Assembly (NCBI GenBank): GCA_012934845.2
Contig: WNNJ02000879.1
Location: 121,586 to 185,585 of the forward strand
DNA: 64,000 bases
DNA from: Pomphorhynchus laevis
Taxonomy: Eukaryota > Acanthocephala > Palaeacanthocephala > Echinorhynchida > Pomphorhynchidae
Direction of reading: 5' to 3'
Shown piece after piece: positions 1-9,663 of this stretch. Position numbers and translations under genes: made by a program. Every line of letters begins with the position of its first letter. Positions within the stretch are counted from its first letter, which is position 1. Below the pieces are notes generated by a model, which saw only the letters and a program-made list of their open reading frames with translations, was not told the DNA's origin and did not search any database.

Positions 1-1184
1 TCAACAATCTCTGCCTAAAATATAAATTTATTTTTTAAAATATAAGCTTATCTACTTTATATAAATTTATCAAATTTATTATAAATTTGAATTACGATAG
101 ACTCGAATATTGAGAATAACATAAGAACTATTGAATAAAGTATCATGATTTTTGATGAGATAAAACTCGTAGACGTCATTAATTAATTTAAAATTTAAAA
201 AAATCAAGTAAATGTACCCGTTCAAAAGAACTCTAATTTAATATTAGAGTTATTCTTATTACTAGAAATATTTTAATTTTTTAATTTATTAAATAAAGTA
301 TAAATCATTTGTTATTGTAATATATTATGTTATATTTATATTTATATAATATAAAAATATTATAATAATATAAAAATATTATATAAATATATTATATTTA
401 TAAAATATATATTATATTTATATAATATATATTATATTTATATAATATATATTATATTTAATATAAAATGTAATATATATTTTGATAATTTTTATTAAAT
501 AAAGAATTATAAAACAAATTAAACTATTTGGGTGTCAATCAATTTACAAATATAGTACACTTTTCAATTTTATTTCATTTAAATTACTTCCTATCATTTT
601 ATTTTATGCAAAAATAATAATGAACATTACATTGACTTGTTTATGCATCAATGTGTAAATTGTAGATACTTTTTCATTTGTTATAATTTTGTGTGATTTT
701 TGAATAATGAAATTATAATGTAATGTTGTGATTGCTGTAAATCGCTAAAATCGCTATTGTCTTAACAATTCGACAAGTTCGTTGACTTATTAAATACTAT
801 TGAATATATATCAATTGATATAAAGGTATTATTATCAATTGGTTCATAATGTTTCACACATTATAATATTCCAGGTTTATCGTTTAATTTACCTATGCAT
901 ATTTGAACATTGAACTTTTTCACTCATTTATGTTTTAAATACTATTGAGCCTTCACTCATATGTCCCAAACACGTCAATTTAATACTTAATAAAGAACCA
1001 TAAAAGGCAAATGTGACATTGTGCATTTTTTTGATTTAGCAAAGATTGAATGTATAAAATACATTTTTGTAATAAATAACGCATATGTATGTAATATCAA
1101 GAAAATTAGTTATTCACTTATAATGTGGTTAAATCATAACCTCTTACATGCTACTTTATAAATGCATACTAATATACTAGGTTT
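1..1184. other. AT-rich intergenic DNA without recognisable genes
   Basis: Very AT-rich sequence with no long open frame and no recognised protein homology on either strand. The only internal structure I see is the AT tract listed separately at 306-478. Confidence 0.6.
306..478. repeat. AT-only tandem and palindromic tract
   Basis: Almost pure A/T sequence made of repeated ATATTATATTTATATA-like blocks about 20-24 bp apart, many self-complementary. It looks like a low-complexity or AT-minisatellite tract. No function can be inferred. Confidence 0.7.
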
Positions 1185-1451
1185 ACATAAATATGATCCA
1201 CATCTCTAGCATAGTGAGAAAGTATATCACGAGTAAAGCGATTATTTTAAGCTGTTAGTAAAAGCGATTTAAGTAAAGATTTTTTTAGCGATTAATATGA
1301 TCCACATAAATATGATCCACATCTCTAGCATAGTGAGAAAGTATATCACGAGTAAAGCGATTATTTAAAGCTGTTAGTAAAAGCGATTTAAGTAAAGATT
1401 TTATTTAAAGCTGTTAGTAAAAGCGATTAAAGCGATTAGTAAAGCTGTTAT
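1185..1451. repeat. 119 bp tandem duplication plus partial third unit
   Basis: A block starting ACATAAATATGATCCAC at 1,185 is repeated from 1,304 (period 119 bp) with few differences. The last part of the unit, AAAGCTGTTAGTAAAAGCG, recurs again near 1,407-1,450 in shortened form. The high similarity suggests recent local tandem amplification. Confidence 0.8.
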
Positions 1452-1650
1452 TTATTAGTCAATTCATAAAAAGGACGTTTATTTTAAATTTTATTTTAAA
1501 ATTTTTTACTTGATTTAAATTATAGAAAATCTAAAAACAATTATTAATTTAATTATTTAATTATTAAATTTTGATTTAGCATTATTATGTTTTGTTTATT
1601 TTATAATTATATAACAATAAGTAGACTCAGTTAGCTGATTTAATTACTAA
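1450..1650. repeat. Dispersed AT-rich repeat, copy 1
   Basis: Begins TTTATTAGTCAATTCATAA and ends AGTAGACTCAGTTAGCTGAT. The same beginning and ending words, with an AT-rich middle of similar length, recur at 7,969-8,156, and the beginning recurs at 40,887. This looks like a MITE-like family. The end word resembles the outer end of the large palindrome at 58,063-59,072. Confidence 0.55.
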
Positions 1651-1689
1651 GTCCAAATTATAATCTCAAAATATTGTTAAACTACACAT

Positions 1690-1706
1690 CGCTTCCGGGT
1701 GGACTC

Positions 1707-1760
<54 letters not shown>

Positions 1761-1763
1761 AGC
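1690..1763 (-). tRNA. tRNA-Asn (anticodon GTT)
   Basis: Read on the minus strand, a complete cloverleaf is visible. The acceptor stem is GCTTCCG/CGGAAGC. The D-arm region contains GGCGCAATCGGTTAGCGC, which includes the A box. The anticodon loop is CTGTTAA with anticodon GTT, and the T-arm contains GGTTCGAGTCC, the B box. There is no intron. The discriminator base is G. A short T run (TTTT near 1,668) follows downstream and could serve as a Pol III terminator. The length of about 74 nt is normal. This is one of the few clear host genes in the window. Confidence 0.95.
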
Positions 1764-1793
1764 GAAATTACCAATGTCGTGTTAATTTGTAAT

Positions 1794-1847
1794 ATTCTGC
1801 GAAATTGTAGTTTAGTTAAGATTGTGATTCTGCGAAATTGTAGTTTA
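1794..1847. repeat. Short direct repeat beside the tRNA
   Basis: The 20-mer TTCTGCGAAATTGTAGTTTA occurs twice, at about 1,794 and 1,828, immediately 5' of the tRNA gene (upstream on its strand). It could be a small tandem duplication; no role is assigned. Confidence 0.6.
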
Positions 1848-2016
1848 AATTTAGATTATCTCCGTTTATTCAAAGCTATCTCATAATCCATAATTGAGTA
1901 GAAAATGCTATAAGTAAATTTTTTATATTCATTTTTGCTGTCCATAGTTAGTCAACCTACTGATAATATGCAAATAACGTACATTAATTCTGTGTTAGAC
2001 TTTCAAATTTTATTGT

Positions 2017-2640
2017 TATTTACAAATAGAGTTACAATGGTCAGTGAAATGCATTTCCTTTGTATTTGATGTATTTTATTGTCTTATTACATTGCGATAT
2101 TTTTATTTAAATTGAGGATTGATATATTTTTTATAAATAAATAGTTTCTTTTAAAATAAATAATACAAGGTTCAGGGTTAACATGTAAAAGAAAAGCAAT
2201 TATAACAAGTCAGGTAAGCGACTACAAAAAAATGTCGTTGTAAGTCTTCACCAAAACTTACGGCATCAAGTCCAGTGGGATATGAGCTCTGCAACCAATC
2301 CTACATCCACCTTCTTACTGAACCACCCGGGGTCTCTCCCCTACCGAAAAATTCAATCGAGGCGGAGTATGCTAGGTAAACGAGAGACAAGGAGATTGAG
2401 AAACGTTAGCCTTTGCTCCGAGATACGTCCTCTAGAAAGAAGACTAATCCCGAGATATCCCAAGTACCCCAGAGGCGCACCTGGGCTTCCCATTTAATGA
2501 CAGATGCTGAACGGGTTTCATGGCCCACTCTATTTACTAATAGAGTTACAATGGTCAGAGAAATTCATTTCTTTTGTATTTGATGTATTTTATTCTCTTA
2601 TTACATTGCGATATTTTTATTTAAATTGAGGATTGATATT
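2017..2640 (-). mobile_element. 5'-truncated LINE B tail flanked by a ~108 bp direct repeat
   Basis: The insert (about 2,125-2,530) matches, in reverse orientation, the 3' end of LINE B as seen at about 41,150-41,370: shared landmarks are TGAACCACCCGGGGTCT and CCCCAGAGGCGCAC. Its 3' end is an AT-rich tail at 2,125-2,190. The flanks at 2,017-2,124 and 2,531-2,640 are the same roughly 108 bp sequence with about five differences. I read this as an old target-site duplication that is unusually long for a LINE. The open frame at 2,282-2,497 is an antisense shadow of this insertion. Confidence 0.7.
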
Positions 2641-3247
2641 TTTTCTTTCTGCATCGAACTGTTTGTATCGAAGCATCATTTGATGCAGTTAGTAAAATAC
2701 TACAATTTATGTAATAATATATTTTTTACTTTCCTGCTTTCTTTTTGAGGGTGTAAAAGCAAGTATAATTTAACTAACTTTAAACATTATTGACGCATTA
2801 TTTTATCAATTTCATTATATAAATTGTATAAAAACAGTTGGATGAACCTTGCAAATGAAGTAAAACTCAGGACTAACATTAAACAGAAAGCCTAGAAGAA
2901 ACTGCAAGTTCAATATTATTTTTGGTGAAATCGTCTAAAAAATTTAAAATATTAAATACAAGAATTTGTAAAATTCAAAATTCATCGAAGGATTAATCCA
3001 ATCCACCTTTACATTTGACTAAATTATCAATTCGAAAAAATGATTACAATTTTCCTTGTTACAATGTAATATATACATACTGAGTCTAAATCATTTGCGT
3101 AACATCTTTGCACAAAAATATGAAGCTTTCGAAATACAGCATGGGCTTATTGCTTTAGATCTCATACTTAATATTTTTAATGAAATAAGTTCAAATGAAA
3201 AAGAATTTATGATTAGCTGGATATTTTTAAGCATTAAGAATTTTATT
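2641..3247. other. AT-rich intergenic DNA
   Basis: No gene or repeat recognised. A 67-codon open frame at 3,056-3,259 has no recognisable homology and the AT-rich composition expected by chance. Confidence 0.5.
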
Positions 3248-3865
3248 CTGATTGAATGAATCGGAATTCTCTAACAGCATAAACTAATTCTGTGCTATTT
3301 GGACTTTTGAGTCTCAGCAGTACGGGGCTGCGGCACAATTGGATTGATATGCAGCACCCCTAGACAGCTCAATAAGTCCTTCTAGTACACATCCATGTAT
3401 TAGGAATTAACACTGGTGAGAGTATTCATCGCAAATAATTCACTCACAAGGGCCTAAGAAATAGGATTTAAAAGCACTCTTATCGAGCGCACATAAACTA
3501 AACTCCTTCATTGCTGGTGGTAATGATATAAATGTATTACTTTTCCGCATATTTCTATACTGATTGAAGGAATCGGGAAGACTCAAACAGCATAAACTAA
3601 TTCTATGTTGTTTCGACTTTTGAGTCTCATCAATGGGGGGGGCTGCTGCACAACTAGCTTGAAGTACAGCACCCATAGACAGCTCAATAAGACCTTATAA
3701 TACACATCCATGTACTAGGAATTAACATTGGTGTGAGTATTCATCACGAATAATTCGCTCACCATGACCTAACAAGTAGGATTTAAAAGCACTATTATCA
3801 AGCGCACATAAACCAAGCTCCTTCATTGCCGATGATAATGAAATGTATTCCTTTTCCGCATATTC
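3248..3865 (+). repeat. Two tandem ~312 bp units upstream of LINE A
   Basis: Unit 1 (3,248-3,559) and unit 2 (3,560 to about 3,865) align over their whole length: CTGATTGAA, CAGCATAAACTAATTCTATG, CAGCACCC, TAGACAGCTCAATAAG, GGATTTAAAAGCACT and CTCCTTCATTGC occur in the same order in both. Unit 2 runs directly into the LINE A endonuclease frame. Tandem units at a LINE 5' end are often promoter monomers, but that role here is inference. Part of the unit recurs at 14,966-15,033. Confidence 0.7.
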
Positions 3866-4273
3866 TCTGCATTACCGAATCCTGGCATTGTGACTCCGAA
3901 GATCTTGCTAATCGTCGTCTATGTCGCTCTGGTTGTTCTTTAGTTGAATCAGCTCGTCCAATTGCCTCTCATACATCTACTGATTTTAACCACGGCGGTA
4001 TAGTTGCCATTGCTCGTCACCCAATGTCTTTACGTAAAATTAACGTTAACATCCGTTACACCTCGTTCGAATTACTCATATGCAGATTATCAACTCCTTT
4101 CCCTCTGGAACTTGTGATTGTATACCGTCCAAGTTCAATTGCCCCATCACGTATCTTCTTTAACGACCTTGCAGATCTTATGTCTCACTGTTCCTTGTCT
4201 TATACTCTTTCTTTTGTTCTCGGTGACTTTAACATTCGTCTTGATCGCCCGGCTGACTCTGACTATATCACTT
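3826..4273 (+). pseudogene. LINE A ORF2, endonuclease part
   Basis: The frame encodes the middle and end of an APE-type endonuclease. CITESW carries the metal-binding Glu, the central region has LVIVYRP, and LGDFNIRLD is the catalytic GDFN segment. The frame ends at a stop after a T-run at about 4,282-4,290, and endonuclease coding (LGGALDIIAV, GLSDHFLVTL with the catalytic SDH) continues in the next frame from about 4,295. A one-base slip in that T-run probably split the ORF. Confidence 0.8.
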
Positions 4274-4294
4274 TAACTAATCTTTTTTTCTGAT

Positions 4295-6619
4295 TTTAAC
4301 TATAAATTACTTTCAACAAGCCCAACTCATATTCTCGGCGGTGCTCTCGACATCATTGCTGTCCCTATCTGCTTCAATGACTATACTTCCTTGTCAATTA
4401 CTGATCCCGGTTTGTCCGATCATTTCCTTGTCACTCTTACTCTTACTCGTCCCCATCCTCCGTCTCCGCCTCCACTAATATCCACACCAAGTCGACCCTG
4501 GAAACTTCTCGATATCCCTATTCTCTGCACAGCCTTACTCAATTCTTCACTCTTTTCACTTCCTCTTAACTATCTCTCTCCCGATGATCTCTGCATTCTG
4601 TTTGATTCAAAACTTATGTCTATTATCAATAAACTTCTGCCTAGTCGACTCCGACGCTCTCAGCGCTTGCGCCATGCTCCCTGGTTCGATTCTGACTGTA
4701 GTCTTTCTAAGCGTCGACTCCGTCACTCTTTTCGTGTGTATAATCGCTTTCTTAAACGTTCTCCCGACTCACTGCCTCCAAATCTCCGTGATGCTTACAT
4801 TTCTCTACCCCGTTCACATCTCATTCTTATACGTACTAAACGTACTATCTTTTGGCGAAATCAACTCGAGTCATCTTCCAACTCTAAATCTCATTGGAAA
4901 ATCTTAAACTCAATTCTTTCACGATCATCTACTTCTTGTAATATAAATCCTGATGAATTTTCTTCTTATCTACAAACTAAGCTATCTAATTTACTTTCCC
5001 TACTACCCGTAGACCCCTTGTACCCACTCTTCTCTTTAAATACTTCCCTCCCAGAACTATTCCACCTTCTTCCCGTTTCGTCTGATGAAGTTTCTTCGGT
5101 TCTGCTGTCATTACCTAATAAAACCTCTCCTTCTGACCCAATTCCAACTCACTTGCTTAAAAATATCTGCTCCTCTATCTCACCCTTCCTAACCACATTG
5201 TTCAACTCGTCCATCCGTAGCCGTACATTTCCTTCCATCTAGAAATGCGCCACTGTTCGTCCTCTCATCAAAAAGCAATCTCTCGACTCCTCACTACCAT
5301 CTTCGTACCGTCCAATCTCACTTCTCCCAATCCTCTCTAAACTCCTTGAGCGTCTCGTTCTCAAGCAAGTTAATACATATCTCTTTTCTTCTAACTTGTT
5401 TCCTCCCTTCCAAGCCGCTTTTCGCTCTAATCACTCTACTGAAATTGCCTGTCTTAAAGTTTATAATGACTTACTCATATCGCGCGATCATAAATTATGT
5501 AGTGTCATAGTTTCTCTTGATCTATCGTCTGCTTTTGACATCGTCGATCACTCGATTCTTCTACATCGCCTTCGTCATGATTATGGCTTCTCTTTATCCA
5601 CTTTATCATGGTTTTCTTCATATCTGTCAAACCGTACATTTCGCGTCTATTCTAACTCTTCTCCCTCCCATCCTTCATCCATCCCGACCGGTGTTCCACA
5701 AGGCTCCGTATTAGGTCCTATGCTTTTCTCTCTTCTTCTCGGTGACTTGTCTTCGATTTCTCATAAATTTAACTTCCATGTTATGCAATATGCTGATGAC
5801 ATTCTCATCTATGATCACGCACCTACTTATCGTATTTATGATCTTAGTGTTTCTGTTTCCAGCTGTCTTGTCTCAATTTCAAACCATCTTTCTTCCCTTC
5901 GCCTTTCTCTGAATCCTGATAAATCTAAAATTATGTGGATCCTACCTCGAAGCTTCGGCGTAGAACCTCCTTCCGTATCACTAAATTCTACAATTCTTCC
6001 TATCGTTGATAATCTCATTTTCCTAGGCTTTCATTTCGACAACCGACGTTCACTTAAACCTTTCGTTAGTGATAAAGTACGCTCATCTACCTTGATACTC
6101 CGCAATTTCCGTCAAGTTCGTAGATTAATCGATTTCCCTTCTTGTATGACTCTCGTATCTTCTCTTCTTTTCTCAAGACTTGATTACTGTCTTAGTCTAT
6201 TTTCCAACTCACCTAAATCCACTCTTCTTCCTTTACAACGCATCATCAACGCTGCCGTTCGAGTTATCCTCCGTCTTCGTCGTTTTGATCATACATCCCA
6301 CTATCTTGTTTCTCTTGATTGGCCTACCATTTATTGTCGTGTTCAAATTCGTCTTCTTATCATTGCTTTTCGCCTTATAACTTATCATACCCCTTCATTT
6401 CTCAACCTTCCTTTTCTCGACAATTCTCGTACTGTGTATTGTGCTCTGCGTTCCCGTAATTCCCTTCTTTTACATATCCCAATCTACTCTACCTCTTTTG
6501 GCTTCCGCTCCTTCGTTGTGGCTGCTCCTCTCTTGTGGAATCAACTGCCTATTCATATCCGCCAATCAACATCTATGCCGTACTTCAAACACCAAATCCA
6601 ATTCTTTTTCAACAATTAA
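4295..6619 (+). pseudogene. LINE A ORF2, end of endonuclease and reverse transcriptase
   Basis: In a single frame the protein continues from the endonuclease SDH segment through a basic linker to the RT domain. The linker contains APWFDSDCSLSKRRLRHSFR. RT motifs in order are AFRSNHSTEIA, VSLDLSSAFDIVDHSILLHR (palm motif A), TGVPQGSVLGPMLFSL (motif B), QYADDILIY (motif C, catalytic DD intact) and LRLSLNPDKSK. The C-terminal LINE domain has AAPLLWNQLPIHIRQ. The frame is interrupted only by TAG at 5,240-5,242, where relatives would be expected to carry Trp (one base from TGG). The gene is otherwise full length. Confidence 0.85.
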
Positions 6620-6672
6620 CTAATTACCTGTGACCTTTGATGTTCTTTTTTTGTTTGTTAGTGGTCATGTAA

Positions 6673-6689
6673 GCGTGCATTTTGCACGC
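6673..6689 (+). other. 3' UTR hairpin of LINE A
   Basis: GCGTGCATTTTGCACGC forms a 6-7 bp stem 50-70 bases after the stop codon. The other LINE A 3' end has GCGTGCTGCTGGCACGC at 45,538-45,554: same stem, different loop. LINE 3' stems can be recognised by the element's own RT; applying that here is inference. Confidence 0.6.
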
Positions 6690-6867
6690 ATCCCCCATGC
6701 TTTCCTACCACTAAGCGAGAATTGCTCGACTATTTGTCAGTACCAAAGAGAGGTTCAAGGATATACTTTAGGGCTAGAGCGTCCTACCTCATGCGGTACT
6801 TGAAAGCGCAGTAAAAGAAACACAATTCTCAATTGTCCATAAACTTTCGACTGTAACATCGCGCGCT

Positions 6868-6990
6868 TAACTTGTGGAATGTATTGCCTGAGGAAGTCGT
6901 CGCTGCTTCTTCGATGAAGCACTTCTAGCGACTGTTCATAGCATGGATAGAGAAACGACACTCGCACTTTTACGGATATCTTGAATCCTG
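6868..6990 (+). mobile_element. LINE 3'-end scrap
   Basis: Translates to LWNVLPEEVVAASSMKHF followed by LFIAWIEKRHSH. This matches the tail of the better preserved insertion at 13,603-13,924 (MWNSLPEEVVAAPSLRTFK), so it is an older copy of that family's RT C-terminus. It is frame-broken. Confidence 0.65.
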
Positions 6991-7515
6991 CTAGTTCAAA
7001 TGATCATGATGCGAACTATTTACTGGTTACCCGATACTAATTTGTAAACTTATTTTGATCAGGCAAAACAGCTTCTCAGCTAACGTCATGTATGTAATAA
7101 TTATTGTGCTAGGTGAGCGGGGATGACTGTCAGGCTGTCAGAATTCGAGAAATTTCCAGAATTTAAAAAAACTATTGCTAAATTAAACAATTGCTACAGT
7201 AGTTTATAGTTTTCGACAATCGCCTTAAAATCCATCATAAATAGAATTTCAACCCATATTATTGACAGCAATCCACCAAAATTAAGGCTCGCGATCAACT
7301 GATCGATCGCACTTGACTTGTTGGCCACTCGTGCTCTACGTTAATAAGGCTCAACTAATAAAGAGCAAAGAGAATATGAATGGGCAAATGTTGTTCAATA
7401 TTACGAAAATACGTGCATATGTACTGAAACCCGTTTTGTGTATTTGTTTTAAAGCGATCTTGATGATTCAATTTAATGATTAGGTAACCTAATAAAGATA
7501 TTAATGAATTTAATG
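6991..7515. other. No gene seen
   Basis: No recognised coding sequence. The open frames here are short, AT-biased and without homology I recognise. Confidence 0.5.
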
Positions 7516-7684
7516 TAATGTGGAGTGAGTCAAACATGCGCCCGCAAAATATTTTGTGCGGCCCGTGAAAAAAATCGAATATATAATATCACCACCCATG
7601 TGATGATATAAAAATATGTGATGCGATCCACAAAATATTTTCCCAATGCGGCACGCGAGAACGTCTGAGTTTAACAAGCCTGCT
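7516..7684. repeat. Possible hAT-like MITE
   Basis: About 170 bp. It has GCCCGCAAAATATTTTGTGCG near the left end. On the opposite strand the right end has CAGGCTTGTTAAACTC, followed by GTGCCGCATTGGG and AAAATATTTTGTGG. This GGCCCGC/AAAATATTTTG composition with inverted ends near GTCAAAC/GTTAAAC is typical of non-autonomous hAT elements. No transposase is present. The boundaries are approximate. Confidence 0.45.
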
Positions 7685-7968
7685 CTATATGAAACGCTTA
7701 ACGTGAAAATTTCTTAACTTGAACTTACTTCAAACTTATGTCAAATATTTCGTAACGAAAGTTGTTAATTGTGTAATTACTCAACACGCTATGCATGCAT
7801 TTCTAATGGTGTATTTCTCTTACGGTAGCAAGTGGCGATAAATTATTCAATTAATAATTATCTTAATTGACAAATAGGAAAATTTATCGTCAATTGTCTC
7901 ATTGTTAAAATCGGATCTTTTTAATCCTCATTTGATCCTCTAATGCTTATTCTGACACATCATCTATT
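7685..7968. other. No gene seen
   Basis: AT-rich sequence without recognisable features. Confidence 0.5.
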
Positions 7969-8156
7969 ATTTATTAGTCAATTCATTGATATTTATTTTA
8001 AATTTCAATTCTAAATTTTAACTTTATATGAGTTATAAATAATCTTATAAAATTATTTATTATTTAATAATTTATTATTTGATTATTTTATCTTTACTTA
8101 TCATTGTTTAATTTATAAATAATTTAAAATACGTAGACTCAGCTACCTGATATGAT
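7969..8156. repeat. Dispersed AT-rich repeat, copy 2
   Basis: Starts ATTTATTAGTCAATTCATTG and ends CGTAGACTCAGCTACCTGAT. It shares both ends and the overall design with the copy at 1,450-1,650. Confidence 0.55.
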
Positions 8157-8419
8157 TTATCTTGGAATAATAATTTTTATCAGGAGACTATAATTGTTAT
8201 GAGAATATTTTACTAATATTATAAATATATATAGGTTGACAATATAGAAACTTGTTATGTTGGAGTTAATATTTAAAGTCAACTCCGATATAAAGAACTA
8301 TTTAAAAAATATTGCGAATTATTGAGCAAATAATTATTAGTATTTTTAAATATGCACTTTAGAATTAAGTCAAGTGTAATATACAATTTTAACACTTATT
8401 TATCATGGAAGCTTATGTA

Positions 8420-8620
8420 TCCTTCTTATTTTTCTTCAGCGTTTGTTCCGCATCGTTACAGAGTCCGCCTAGAACGTGGCCGTACCATTGTAGTTGCCTT
8501 TCTCGAAGTTCATTGAGACAGCATTTCATACTATTGATGCCACGGTTTTGTTTTACTGTTTGGATTGTCACGAAGACTATCACCAACCCTCCTCCTTTCT
8601 AGGCACGGGCTTGGGACAGG
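8420..8620 (-). mobile_element. LINE C-terminal scrap, minus strand
   Basis: The minus strand encodes NELRERQLQWYGHVLGG and then NDAEQTLKKNKKDT. This follows the LR..RLRWYGHVLR pattern found in the post-RT domain of RTE- and CR1-type elements. The fragment is short and the family uncertain. A 13 bp word, GAAGCTTATGTAT, occurs on both sides (about 8,407 and 8,627) and could be a target-site duplication. Confidence 0.55.
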
Positions 8621-9663
8621 TAATAGAAGCTTATGTATGAATTGCGTTAATTCCTACTTTATCGTAGTAGATTAGGTCCGAAATTGGACTCCGGAAATTA
8701 AATTCCAGAGTGATGTTTTTTTACATTATTTAACGAGTTAAATAATATAAAACGCGTTAAATAATGGACAGTAAAAAATCTAACTATCACAACACAAACA
8801 ACTGTAAAGCAATAACATATAAAAAATGACGATATATACTCAACAGCGAAGTCTGAAAATTCGAATAATAATGTGATCGAATCGACGCGTAGTAGAAATA
8901 ATGATAAAGTTGATGACGACTTTTAACGTGTAGCTGATGAATGTATTATGCACAGCTATATTAACTAAAAATTAGGAAACAAACTATATACGATTAGTTT
9001 GAAAATTCCAAGTAATTGCAAATATATGTAAATTTTCAAATTAAAGGTGGTAGAATCTTCCCTACCAACGCTGATTTAATTTAAAATCAGAAATGATTTC
9101 AATTACATTTGCAAAATATATAAGAAAAACCTTTCATTATAATGAGAGATTTGTAATTTGAAATTTTGGAGCAATAAACACTAATTTATTTTAATATTTC
9201 GCTAGCTGCTGTAAGTATCATCAGAAACAAAACGCATTGATAGCAATGAAGAAACAAAACGTTTTTTTTCTGGTGATAATACAAAAATAAATTAGTCTAT
9301 TGATAAAATAGAATATAAAATTCTAAATTTAAAAAAAGCGGATCAACATAATTTTATGGAGAAGAAAGAAAATATTTATTTATTACACAAATGTTCGGCT
9401 TTTGCAAAATATTTTTCCAAACGGATATACGCCAAAACCAAAAAGTTATACTTTAACTTTAAATGTACAAAAATGTCAAAAGATTTGAGCTTTATCCGTT
9501 GATAATGTTTAAGCCCACTTTAAGCATTCCTTAACTTACTTGAACATATATTTGCTGGTATAAATTTATAGCATCCTTTCATTATAATTTAAAATATTGT
9601 AATTTTAACTGGTATTTACAACTTGATATTCTATCAAGTTGTACTAATTTATTTTCTAAAAAC
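8621..9663. other. AT-rich DNA with one dispersed repeat word
   Basis: No gene. The segment 9,047-9,108 (with GGTGGTAGAATCTTCC and AATCAGAAATGATTTCAATT) recurs inverted at 32,617-32,682, so it belongs to a small dispersed repeat. Confidence 0.5.

Larger units (their letters stand above)
3826..6735 (+). mobile_element. LINE A copy 1 (CR1/L2-like non-LTR retrotransposon)
   Basis: The element carries an APE-type endonuclease followed by a reverse transcriptase in one ORF2, then a short 3' UTR with a hairpin. No ORF1 is visible. The endonuclease starts late (CITESWH), so the first strand of the fold is missing or lies in the 5' repeat unit. Related pieces occur at 45,330-45,570 (3' end) and 55,505-56,305 (endonuclease and RT start). 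The coding strand is strikingly pyrimidine-rich. The RT catalytic motif is intact and only about two coding breaks are seen, so this is a fairly young copy. Confidence 0.85.

Noticed and set aside
1674-1886. 70-codon plus-strand frame over the tRNA
   Set aside because: It runs antisense through the tRNA-Asn gene; the apparent protein is the complement of the tRNA.
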